From Hysterangium stoloniferum (taxonomy: Eukaryota; Basidiomycota; Agaricomycetes; Hysterangiales; Hysterangiaceae): 64,000 bases of DNA. Positions within the stretch are counted from its first letter, which is position 1. Each line of letters starts with the position of its first letter. Below are positions 54,777 through 64,000 of this stretch, piece by piece. The notes beneath the pieces were generated by a model. The model did not search any database. It had not been told where the DNA came from and worked only from the letters and a program-made list of their open reading frames with translations. Made by a program: the position numbers and the translations under genes. Where the stretch lies: assembly GCA_015178975.1 (NCBI GenBank), contig WHVD01000128.1, positions 62,001 through 126,000 of the forward strand, in the 5' to 3' direction.

Positions 54777-57141
54777 ATGTTTACTGTCTACGTCGGAGCA
54801 ATTACACTCCTTAGTGGTCTAATGGTTTTTCGCTCCGTGTTCAGATGTATTAGGTCGTATTCGATTGCACACCTTCGCGGACCGAAACCAGATTCGTGGC
54901 TTGTTGGTAAGTGCGATGTCATCTTGCACTCATGTTCTTCCCCAACAAACATGCCACAGGGAGTCTTCCTGCATTGACGCGTCCTCGAGAGGTTGGTGAT
55001 GCTGATTTTGCTTGGACAAAAGAATTTGGGAACACTTTGACAATGAAAGGCGTTATGGGAGTAGGTTGTCTTATAATACAAATGCAATACGACGTTTTGT
55101 TGATATGAAATGTTGTTACCATCTTTCTAGAAAGATATACTCATGACAGCAGATCCCAAGGCATGTATGACCTTGTTCGTAATGGTGGGACATTTGAATT
55201 TAAATATGGTTTCTAGGCACTGCAATACATCCTCAACACCTCAGGATACAATTTTCCAAAAACATTGGCCGTAAGGAGACAAGCCACACTCACAACCGGC
55301 CATGGAATTGTCTGGGCTGAAGGTCATACTTCTGTGTTTAAATTGCTATTGTGACACCTACGGCTTTATTTGAAGGTACTCAGCATGCTCGTCATAGGAA
55401 GATCATGAATCCTGCGTTCTCTTTTGGTGCATTACGTATATTTCTCCCTTTGTTTAGGCATACTTCCCAACGGGTGATTTCCTGTTCTCCAGCTACCCCG
55501 ATGCGTATAACTTCAGTAACAATTTACGTATGTGTAGATGGTGGTGAGTTTGGAAGCAGAGTTATCTAAATCAAATCGAACATCGTCGGTCTTCGACATT
55601 ATGCCTTGGCTTAGCCGTACAACCCTTGACGCCATTGGTGTCGGTGAGCTGACATTGTTTTGTGATTCAGATTCACATAAACAATTCTTATCCACAATCC
55701 CATTTAGCCGGGTTTGACTACCAATTTGGTGCCATTGAGCAAGGGCACACAAACAAGCTCGCTCAGGCATATGATAATTTATTGTTATTACATCTATCTG
55801 TTTAATGGATTGATTGTCTATTAACACGAAAGCCATGCAGCGTGGATACCTGGATGGAGCGTCCAGACTCAATGTTAGTCTGGGGAGACGCGCTAGATTG
55901 GGTCCCCCAGTGGATGGCAGCACTGCTCCTCAATCTGCCAAGTGCGTCCCTGAAGAGACTCCATAGCTACATGGAAATAGCCCTCGGCGTCGCGAAAGAT
56001 ATAGTTGACCGCCAGAAGGCCATCCATGCCTCGGGGAAGGAAGGTTCAAAGGACATTATGAGTATATTGGGTGGGTCTTCCTGTAATATCATATCACAAC
56101 GATTACCCTGACTCTATTTTAGTCAGAGCCAATTTGGCCGAGAATCCTAAAGACAGGCTCAGTGAGGTGGAAGTGCTCTCGCAATTGACGTTCGTCGTAT
56201 TATTTCCTTCTTACGTGTCATTCAAGAGATAGTATCGTCCAGGACACTGTTCTTGGCTGGTCATGAAACCACGGCAACCTCGCTTACGTGGGCAATCTAC
56301 GAGCTTGCAAGGAACCCCCAATATCAGACATTAGTTAGGGATGAGATCAAAGTGACTCGTAACCAGGCCACACAGCGCGGAGATGATGAGCTGTCAGTCG
56401 CCGACCTTGACTCCATGAAATATCTCCTCTCATTGATGAAGGTCTGTACCGCTCATCTACGTCGCTATCTGAGGCAGGAACTTTTTATAGGAAACCTTGC
56501 GCTTCCATCCCATTGTTCCAATGATCTTGCGTAAATCAAAGCGGGACGACGTCATTCCCCTGTCTACGCCTATAACGACGAAGAAGGGAGAAGTCATTAC
56601 AAATGTTGCCATCCCTGCAGGACAGAAAATTATAATATCCATTAGCGCATATAATAGGTTTGCTTCCCGATATCTTATCCTATTCCCGCCCTCTCACGAA
56701 TTTGTCCAGGCTTAAATCCGTTTGGGGTGACGACGCCGACGTCTGGCGGCCAGAGCGTTTTATTGACGGTAGCGTCAAACAGGGCACGAATCTAGGAGTC
56801 TACGCGAACCTGTTCGTATGAACACTTCCTGCCTGAAATAAGCCTTACTTTATACACAATATAGCGCCAGTTTCAGCAGTGGCGTAAGGGGTTGTATTGG
56901 GTAAGTCCTTTCGTCTCAATATCCACCGGGACACCTAAGCTCACTTGCCTTATCCTTAGATGGAGGTTTGCGTAAGTAGCGTTTTATCCCTGTTTCTCTG
57001 CCAGCCTGAATGTTTCTTTGAGGTAGCGTCATCGAGATGCAGGCTATTCTGATTGAACTTTTGGAAAAGTTCGAGTTCTCTCCTCCTCCGGGAGACGTCA
57101 AGATCCTGCGGGGATCAGCAGGGGTACTCACTCCCATGTAA
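54777..57141 (+). CDS. Cytochrome P450 monooxygenase (basidiomycete type)
   Basis: Membrane-anchored heme monooxygenase. Exons fit at 54777-54906, 54960-55060, 55131-55160, 55217-55322, 55376-55473, 55538-55643, 55708-55783, 55841-56070, 56123-56189, 56243-56441, 56491-56657, 56710-56811, 56865-56900, 56960-56971 and 57027-57141. They total 1575 nt, in frame, 524 aa. An N-terminal anchor is followed by RKIMNPAFSFGALR, VFDIMPWLSRTTLDAIG, the I-helix AGHETT, the K-helix ETLR, PERF and the heme loop FSSGVRGCIG with its Cys ligand. The third intron is GC-AG (AAG/GCATGT) and exon 14 is only 12 nt. The reading ends LTPM-TAA, though TAAGT there could be a splice donor in relatives that have one more exon. 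Several donors are unusual (GTTATT, GTTCGT, GTCATA). Substrate unknown. Confidence 0.85.
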
Positions 57142-57289
57142 GTCACCATTCTCGTATCGTCCTCGTGGCAAATCAATGAATAGGTTCGGCACAGGGTCGA
57201 GGGAAGCACCGATCGGCGATCAAGACTTCCTGTCACAATTACTTCAATTTGAAATCTAGCGAGCGGGGTATACTGCCTTTCCGCCATGG

Positions 57290-57500
57290 ACGTGCCGACA
57301 CTAAAAATAATTAATTCCCTCGACTATGAATCCCACGCAATGATATATTAAGAGACCCGAGTAGTCCACAGCGTGAAGTTCCTGAATTTTTTCTGTTGTC
57401 TGTATTCCACAGAATATTTATCAAATTTTCTTTACGAATGCCCATTGTGTACCACTAGCCCTCGTCTATTACTAGTTAAAACGTCATCGGCCGCCCTGGT
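57290..57500 (+). repeat. P450 3' flank, duplicated
   Basis: GAGACC(C)GAGTAGTCCACA and the following AATATTT region match 43190-43380. A third copy is at 57835-57990 (AAGAGACCTG..., TTGTCCATTTTCCACA). These mark the ends of P450 duplications. Confidence 0.6.
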
Positions 57501-58035
57501 ACTTGGGTGCTCTGTGCAAAGTAAGTGTTTCACAGCCAGCTCCGTAGATGATCTATCAGAGATACGATCATTTACTACAAATTGGGGAATACAGTCAGAC
57601 ATATCTGGAAAATGTTTCTGAACAAAGAATATAATATACCAGCAAATGAATATGTATCAGTTAACTAGGTGAGATGCCATTTATGAAACAAAGGGATTCA
57701 TCATCGGAATATCCTGGGAACTGAATAACATGGAACATGGATCAGAAACTGATAATATCTGAACAAATACTAACAATGTGCTTGTGCAGCCTTTTTATTG
57801 TGGACTAGCCAGTGCTGATAATAATCAGTTTCTTCAAGTATGAATTCTACACTGTGACATGTTAAGAGACCTGACAACCTGAAGTTCCTGAATTATGCCT
57901 GTTGTCCATTTTCCACACAATGTTTGTCAAGAAAAAAATTTTTTGACAGCCCTTTGTGTGCCATTAGCCTTTCTCCACCATCAGGCATAAGATTACCACA
58001 AAGAGCCAGTAATAGCATGGTCTTTGTAAGATAGG
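57501..58035. other. No gene; contains third copy of the P450 3' flank
   Basis: 57835-57990 repeats the P450 3' flank. Otherwise nothing recognised. The target TTT of the next element is at 58036-58038. Confidence 0.45.
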
Positions 58036-58038
58036 TTT

Positions 58039-58540
58039 CACTGGAGGCACCCCAAGATTTTTGGAGTTGGAAAACCTTCAGAAAATCTTGCTATTTGGCC
58101 AAATTTTCTAAGCATTTTTTGAACACAAAATCTGTTTGAAAATTTTGAGTATTAGCAGGTTTTTCTGAGGCCAAAAATTGTATCTGAAAATCCTAAAAAT
58201 CTGCATCAGGAAATTGTAAGGAAACATTGTTAGAAATAGCCTATTTTTTATGGATTTTATGAATGAGAAAACTCTTAAAAAACCCTGTATTTTGTTAGGG
58301 TTTTTCCACCCTACATAATCCTATGAAAACTGTAATAATGTGCCTAGAGAAATTAATTAAAAACTACATATTTCTACTCAATTTTGCCCCTCAGGGAATT
58401 GAGTGAAAACTGTGATTTCCTGTCTGAAAAAATCTTGTGAGAAGACAAAGTTTTCTTAAAGTTTTGTCAAGGGGAAAACCATAATGAAATTTAAAATTTA
58501 ATGATGTGAGTTTTTGTGACACTTTGTGACTTTTTGCGAC
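58039..58540 (+). repeat. Left terminal inverted repeat
   Basis: Starts CACTGGAGGCACCCCAAG and is AT-rich, with many short T and A runs. Pairs with 61965-62464. Visible differences include GAGTATTAGC against GGGTATTAGC. Confidence 0.9.
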
Positions 58541-59745
58541 TTTTTGCGACACTTTGCGACTTTTTGCGACACTTTAGCGACTTTGTGTGACACTTTGCGA
58601 CTTTGTGTGACACTTTGCGACTTTGTGTGACACTTTGTGACACTGTGCGACTTTTTGCGACACTGCAAGACTTTTTGCGACACTTTGTGTGACACTTTGC
58701 GACACTTTGCGACTTTGTGACACTTTGCGACTTTGTGTGACACTTTGCGACTTTGTGTGACACTTTGCGACTTTGTGTGACACTTTGCGACTTTGTGTGA
58801 CACTTTGCGACTTTGTGTGACACTTTGCGACTTTTTGTGACACTTTGCGACTTTGTGTGACACTTTGCGACTTTGTGTACTTTGCGACTTTGTGTGACAC
58901 TTTGCGACTTTGTGTGACACTTTGTGACACTGCGCGACTTTTTGCGACACTGCAAGACTTTTTGCGACACTTTGTGACTTTGTGTGACACTTTGCGACAC
59001 TTTGCGACTTTTTGTGACACTTTGCGACTTTGTGTGACACTTTGCGACTTTGTGTGACACTTTGCGACTTTTTGTGACACTTTGCGACTTTGTGTGACAC
59101 TTTGTGTACTTTGCGACTTTGTGTGACACTTTGCGACTTTGTGTGACACTTTGCGACTTTTTGCAACACTACGCAACTTTGTGACACTTTGCGACACTTT
59201 GCGACACTTTGTGACTTTGTGTGACACTTTGTGACTTTGTGTGACACTTTGCGACTTTGTGTGACACTTTGCGACTTTGTGTGACACTTTGCGACTTTGT
59301 GTGACACTCTGCGACTTTTTGCGACACTACAGCACTTTGCGACTTTGTGACACTTTGCGACTTTGTGTGACACTTTGCGCGACACAGCGACTTTTTGCAA
59401 CACTGCAAGACTTTTTGCGACACTTTGTGACTTTGTGTGACACTTTGTGACACTTTGCGACTTTTTGTGACACTTTGCGACTTTGTGTGACACTTTGCGA
59501 CTTTGTGTGACACTTTGCGACTTTGTGTGACACTTTGTGACTTTGTGTGACACTTTGTGACACTGCGTGACTTTTTGCGACACTTTGTGACTTTGTGTGA
59601 CACTTTCCGACACTTTGCGACTTTTTGTGACACTTTGCGACTTTTTGTGACACTTTGCGACTTTTTGCGACTTTGTGTGACACTTTGCGACTTTTTGTGG
59701 CACTTTGCGACTTTGTGTGACACTTTGCGACTTTTGCAACACTTT
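58505..59745 (+). repeat. 20-bp tandem array, left block
   Basis: About 60 imperfect copies of GTGACACTTTGCGACTTTGT. Variants are mainly TTTTTGCGAC for TTTGTGTGAC and GTGAC for GCGAC. Because 20 is not a multiple of 3 and no stop arises on the minus strand, all three minus frames stay open, encoding Lys/Ser/Val/Cys/His-rich repeats. Confidence 0.95.
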
Positions 59746-60165
59746 GTGATCCACCATCGTCTTGCTGTATGGACATCGACAAATCCGATCCAGTAAGGAA
59801 ACTTGCTGGCCTCGGTACTCGCTCCCAACCGTATACTACCCACCACTGGGTCACCAAGATTCTCAGAGTTCGATGCACGCGTAGGTCGGCACGAATCGTC
59901 TATCTTATCACTCCCTTTGGACCAGGCTCAGTAGTAGACTCCTAATTAGTAATTCTGGATGGGCGAAACGGTCGGGGTAGCTGATGAGAGCTCTCGTCGG
60001 CTCGAAACCGTTACTATCCCGTTTCCCCTAGCCACCCTCTACACTAGCTGACAAAGTTCTATCTTCGGAGACAACTGTTTGCGGCGAGTGATAAGGTGGT
60101 GGTCCGCCCAGCGGCGCTCTGGTGGACGCTGGTGACCATTGCGTTGTCATGGTCACCTGGCTAAC
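59746..60165. other. Non-repeat insert 1 in the long-TIR element
   Basis: Higher GC than the arrays, sharply bounded by 20-bp repeats on both sides. On the minus strand the stretch STRAPLGGPPPYHSPQTV leads to a stop after SASVEGG (60028); it could be the end of a captured host exon. Not recognised. Confidence 0.5.
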
Positions 60166-60660
60166 TTGTGTGACACTTTGTGACTTTGTGTGACACTTTG
60201 CGACTTTTTGCGACACTGCAGGACTTTTTGCGACACTTTGTGACTTTGTGTGACACTTTGCGACTTTTTGTGACACTTTGCGACTTTTTGCGACACTTTG
60301 CAACTTTGTGTTACACTTTGCGACTTTGTGTGACACTTTGCGACTTTGTGTGACACTTTGCGACACTGCGTGACTTTTTGTGACACTTTGCGACTTTTTG
60401 CGACTTTGTGTGACACTTTGCAACACTCGCGACTTTTTGTGGCACTTTGCGACTTTGTGTGACACTTTGCGACTTTTGCAACACTTTGTGACTTGTGTGA
60501 CACTTTGTGACTTTGTGTGACACTTTGCGACTTTTTGCGACACTGCACGACTTTTTGCAACACTTTGTGACTTTGTGTGACACTTTGCGACTTTTTGTGA
60601 CACTTTGCGACTTTTTGCGACACTGTGCAACTTTGTGTTACACTTTGCAACTTTTGTTGT
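60166..60660 (+). repeat. 20-bp tandem array, middle block
   Basis: About 25 copies, same unit and orientation as the left block. Confidence 0.95.
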
Positions 60661-60919
60661 GAAATGAGGGCTTACGCATGCTCTAAGATGTAATACCATT
60701 GGGAGTCAGTGAGAAGCATGTGATTTATGGGTATCATCCAGAGACATATAAATACACTTAAAGTACCAAGAGCTACCTCAGTCAATTCCTATCTACCTGT
60801 CAACTGAGATATAATGATTGTTACAGGTATAATGTAATAGGGTTTTGATTCATAATACTTTTTGTGACACTTTGTGACATCCCACACACAAAGTCACAAA
60901 GCATTTTGTGACAAGGCAG
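60661..60919. other. AT-rich spacer
   Basis: Unrecognised sequence ending in a short inverted pair: TTTTTGTGACACTTTGTGAC and GTCACAAAGCATTTTGTGAC at 60859-60913. Confidence 0.5.
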
Positions 60920-61837
60920 GCTGGGGTGGGTCTATAGGTACAGGTAGTTGAGTATCAATACCAGTATCATCAGGCACAGGATATAAACGAGACATTAAAC
61001 ATATTAGGTAGAATATACTTTTACTTGGACAAATCTTGAAAGCTGGCGCAGCGCTGGCCGGGGCGGGGTGACAAGACGGGGAGAGGTGGTGTGGGCATGA
61101 TGATGCGATATAATATGGTGAGCAAGAAAAGGGGAATCGAAGTCGAAGTGTAGGTAGAGAGGACAGGAATAGAAGTGAGGGGAGAAATAACAAAAGGGAG
61201 CTGGCCAGAGGAGACGATGGTGAAACGATCCCATTCATATCTCCATTTTCATCGTCCGCATACTGCTCCACAGACTGCCATGCTGCACATTTGTGGGGAA
61301 CAGCGCAAGCGTGGTCCCCAGGCCCGACAGGTGCTGGTACGACTGGCGCGTCGTCGACGTGTACAGGTGATATGAGCCGGTATACGACGTGTGGTGGGAG
61401 TCGTACGCCTCCCCGCGTGCGTGCGAGAAACAGCCCGGCCCGGCCCCCGATCCACCCCCCGCCGCACCACTCCAGCTCGTCGTGGTGGTGCTCGAGCTCG
61501 ACATGGTCGGCGAGCCCCGAGGGCCCTGGGAGAAAACCGGCGCCGTCAGCCTCCCAAACCCCGGCGCGCCGCCCTCCCCTCTCCGCCGCTGCCGCCCCCA
61601 CTGCCCGTGCCCGTGTCTGTGTCCGCCACCGCCACCGCTGCTGCCACCGTGTGGCCCGTGCGGGCTGTGGCCGCCGTACGTGTGCCCCAGCTTGGGGAAG
61701 GTGGGGCTCTCGAGCTTCGCGGAGGGCGGGAAGGCGGGGTGCCATGTCGTGGCGGGGGGGAAGTGGTTGTCAGGGTCCGCGTAGATGGCGGGTCCGTTCA
61801 GCGCGGGCACGGCATCTGCGTAGTGGTGGCTGAAGTC
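60920..61837 (-). other. Non-repeat insert 2: GC-rich, probable captured host gene fragment
   Basis: 61290-61837 is strikingly GC-rich. On the minus strand one frame has G/C in most third positions and reads HHYADAVPALNGPAIYADPD, FPKLGHTYGGHSPHGPHG, then Gly/Ser/His-rich sequence and SSSSTTTTSWSGAAGGG. This looks like the disordered part of a host protein. It begins directly at the edge of the right 20-bp array and lacks a start of its own. The AT-richer part (60920-61290) could be the 3' untranslated region or an adjoining exon. Not identified. Confidence 0.55.
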
Positions 61838-61995
61838 TTGCAGTGTCGCAAAAAGTCGCACAGTGTCACAAAGTGTCACACAAAGTCGCAAAGTGTCACA
61901 CAAAGTCGCAAAGTGTCACACAAAGTCGCAAAGTGTCACAAAGTCACAAAAAGTCACAAAGTATTGCAAAAAGTCACAAAGTGTCACAAAAACTC
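61838..61995 (-). repeat. 20-bp tandem array, right block (inverted)
   Basis: About 8 copies in the opposite orientation (CAAAGTCGCAAAGTGTCACA), continuous with the right TIR. Confidence 0.95.
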
Positions 61996-62464
61996 ACATC
62001 ATTAAATTTTAAATTTCATTATGGTTTTCCCCTTGACAAAACTTTAAGAAAACTTTGTCTTCTCACAAGATTTTTTCAGACAGGAAATCACAGTTTTCAC
62101 TCAATTCCCTGAGGGGCAAAATTGAGTAGAAATATGTAGTTTTTAATTAATTTCTCTAGGCACATTATTACAGTTTTCATAGGATTATGTTGGGTGGAAA
62201 AACCCTAACAAAATACAGGGTTTTTTAAGAGTTTTCTCATTCATAAAATCCATAAAAAATAGGCTATTTCTAACAATGTTTCCTTACAATTTCCTGATGC
62301 AGATTTTTAGGATTTTCAGATACAATTTTTGGCCTCAGAAAAACCTGCTAATACCCACAATTTTCAAACAGTTTTTGTGTTCAAAAAATGCTTAGAAAAT
62401 TTGGCCAAATAGCAAGATTTTCTGAAGGTTTTCCAACTCCAAAAATCTTAGGGTGCCTCCAGTG
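61965..62464 (-). repeat. Right terminal inverted repeat
   Basis: Inverse of 58039-58540; ends GGGTGCCTCCAGTG, followed by TTT. Confidence 0.9.
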
Positions 62465-62730
62465 TTTACTACACAGTGCTTCACAGACTGGCCACAAGGG
62501 ACATAAGATAACTGCAGGTTACAGACTTCCCTAAGTTGGATGACCCTGATGACCCCCTCCACACACTGCTGTGGTGCATCCCTGTTGGTGAACTGCAAAT
62601 CTTTTTCAAGGAGATGAACTTTAAGAAATGAATTTTATTTGTACTTTATTTGTACTAAATATGACTAAAACCATAGGTTTTATATCATACAAAAGCAAAT
62701 TAAAGACATGTTTGGTTTAGTTTGTCAGTA

Positions 62731-64000
62731 CAGTGACTCTAAAAACCCTTTCCATACTAACCCCAAATGCAGTGTGTGAAGTGCACCACCGTACAGCATG
62801 GGAATTCCGCTTAGCTTTGGTGGAGTCATACATAGTACATACCCTTGGCTACAGGATTGCTCCCTGGGTCATGTAATTTGGGCCACAGGTTGTAGAGATA
62901 TGATCAATTTAAAACAGCAATACCATGGAAAGGGTTTTTTCACTTTTGAACTGAAAAGGGTATTTGCATATTATCAGTACTTGGTATAACCACCTTTTGC
63001 TTTAAGCACTTCCTGAACCCTTCTAGGCATGCTTTCAATCAATTTCTGACACTCCTCAACTGGTATTCTATCCCACTCCACTTGAACCCTTTCCCACAAT
63101 TCATAGATTCCATTGGGGGAACTTTCATGCTCTGCAAGCCTTCTCTTTAGACAACCCCAGAGATGTTCAATAGGATTCAGGTCTGGAGACTGTGCAGGCC
63201 AAACCATAGTCCTGAATTCTTGCTCCTCTAGCCAGTTCTTGACCAGCCTGTATGCTTAGGGTTATCCTGCTGAAAGATGATGTCAGGAGGATTGAGACCA
63301 TAATACTCCAGGGTTTGCTGGAGCTCATCCTTCAAATTTTGAAGATAGAGGTCCCCATCCATCCTACCATCAATCTTGCTAGCAAAGCCAACTCCCTCCC
63401 AAGTCATACAGCCCCACATCATGAGAGAACCTCCTCCAAACTTCAGAGTTCTCTCTACCAGCCTATCATTAAAGCCTTCACCTGCCCTTTTCCATGCCCA
63501 TTTACATCCATCTGACCCTAGGTGATTGATTTTGGTTTCATCAGACCATATGACCTTCTTCCAGTCCTCCATAGTCCAATCCTTGTGAGCCTAGGCAAAG
63601 TCCAAGTGAGCTTTGCATTGCCTGGCAGAAAGAAGGGGGCATTTTGACTTGACCACAGCCTTGATACCAACTTTCTTCAAGTGGAGGCAGACTGTATTGG
63701 CAGAGAGGGGCTGGTTGATAATGTTGGTGAGGGCTTTGGTCACTTGGACAGCATTTTCAGCTTTGCTAGAGGTGATGAGATGATGAACATGTCAGATATT
63801 GGTAGGGGAAAGCTTTGAGGGATGACCCCCAACAGCTTTGGGAAGGAGAGAATGTTGTTTGGAGTGAAGTTTGGATATGGCAGATGGGCTAACACCAGTT
63901 CTCTTGGCAATGGCTTCACCAGAGTGGCCAGAATCAAGCAAGGAAAGGATGGTGTTTTGTTGAATAAGAGAGAGGGATCTGACCATGATGGTGGTTAGGA
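62731..64000 (-). mobile_element. Tc1/mariner element (type B), runs off the window
   Basis: After TA (62729-62730) the left end reads CAGTGACTCTAAAAACCC. A subterminal block (62871-62960: AGATATGATCAATTTAAAAC, GGAAAGGGTTTTTTCAC) is shared with the 5' end of the copy at 10625-10880, so the inverted repeats are long (about 200 bp or more). The transposase is on the minus strand; the right end lies beyond 64000. Confidence 0.8.
62974..63986 (-). pseudogene. Tc1 transposase (type B), disrupted
   Basis: N-terminus MVRSLSLIQQNTILSLLDSG with a helix-turn-helix (GEAIAKRTGVSPSAISKLH). Catalytic motifs are WSDETKINHLGSDG, IIFQQDN and QSPDLNPIEHLW; C-terminus VLKAKGGYTKY. Stops occur after LSPTNI (63792) and in the LDFA/AHKDW region (63594), and the frame shifts around 63230, so it is inactive. 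About 30% or more of residues differ from the transposase at 23684, so it is a separate lineage. Confidence 0.85.

Larger units (their letters stand above)
58039..62464. mobile_element. Long-TIR DNA transposon, CACTA-like, non-autonomous, with captured sequence
   Basis: A 4426-bp unit bounded by CACTGGAGGCACCC on the left and its inverse GGGTGCCTCCAGTG on the right, flanked by TTT on both sides (58036-58038, 62465-62467). Terminal inverted repeats of about 500 bp differ at only a few positions. The inner ends pass into arrays of a 20-bp repeat, also inverted. CACTA elements have CACT(A/G) tips, 3-bp duplications and subterminal repeat arrays, which fits, but no transposase is present, so the superfamily is inferred. 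Two non-repeat inserts (59746-60165 and 60920-61837) are probably captured host DNA. The near-identity of the TIRs suggests recent mobility. Confidence 0.8.

Noticed and set aside
55196-55216. In-frame TAG before ALQYIL in the P450 as a disabling stop
   Set aside because: It is the acceptor TAG of the GC-AG intron and is conserved in the duplicate copy.
58491-59878. Long minus-strand ORFs (up to about 420 codons) rich in Lys, Ser, Val, Cys and His
   Set aside because: They are a by-product of the 20-bp tandem repeat, which is stop-free in all three minus frames and encodes the same peptide in each; no start context or unique domain.
60028-60699. Similar repetitive ORFs in the middle array
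   Set aside because: Same reason; the frames run on into unique sequence by chance.
60894-61833. Alternative GC-rich ORFs (283 aa minus, 180-204 aa plus)
   Set aside because: GC-rich DNA has few stops in all frames; only one minus-strand frame has the third-position bias expected of coding sequence.
58505-61995. CRISPR-like regular array
   Set aside because: Units are contiguous with no unique spacers, and the genome is eukaryotic; it is a tandem satellite.

Overview
The window reads as nuclear DNA of a filamentous basidiomycete, most likely an Agaricomycete. Host genes are split by many 47-62 bp introns. They include a basidiomycete-type P450 with about 15 exons, a fungal NLR (hydrolase/NB-ARC/TPR), a GH27 alpha-galactosidase and a serine carboxypeptidase. 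The rest is dominated by chromodomain Ty3/gypsy elements, Tc1/mariner elements and LINE tails. No database search was possible; family calls rest on motifs read by eye. The host gene models were checked by exon length and reading frame (NLR 1158 aa, alpha-galactosidase 432 aa, P450 524 aa).

Layout. 1-0.8 kb: C-terminal half of a serine carboxypeptidase, cut off by repeats. 0.8-28.4 kb: a dense pile of transposons. Two minus-strand gypsy fossils (about 6.0-10.6 and 10.9-18.5 kb) and one plus-strand gypsy fossil (18.5 to about 28.2 kb) carry nested solo LTRs, a whole-length Tc1/mariner element with a tRNA-like sequence inside it, and a small MITE-like element. Several insertions can be ordered because their target duplications are still exact (CCATA, CCCAC, CGCGG, CCTGG, GGTTG, GATAC, TA). 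The two minus-strand gypsy elements carry, between pol and the 3' LTR and in antisense, a coiled-coil plus Zn2Cys6-like ORF.

29.6-33.4 kb: an apparently intact NLR gene on the minus strand. 33.4-46.8 kb: gene-poor, transposon-poor DNA with a possible small basic protein gene, a MnSOD pseudogene, a P450 3' fragment and LINE tails. 46.9-48.8 kb: intact alpha-galactosidase. 49-58 kb: LINE remnants and a P450 duplication. One copy is broken by a solo LTR with a large CCGTT expansion; one copy is whole.

58.0-62.5 kb: a 4.4 kb element with about 500 bp near-identical terminal inverted repeats starting CACTG, a TTT duplication, arrays of a 20 bp repeat, and two non-repeat inserts that look like captured host gene pieces. 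It is the most unusual object here. 62.7-64.0 kb: a decayed second Tc1/mariner type running off the right edge.

The host genes do not form a pathway. The P450 is a local gene family; the NLR, carboxypeptidase, galactosidase and MnSOD remnant are independent loci in a transposon-rich region.
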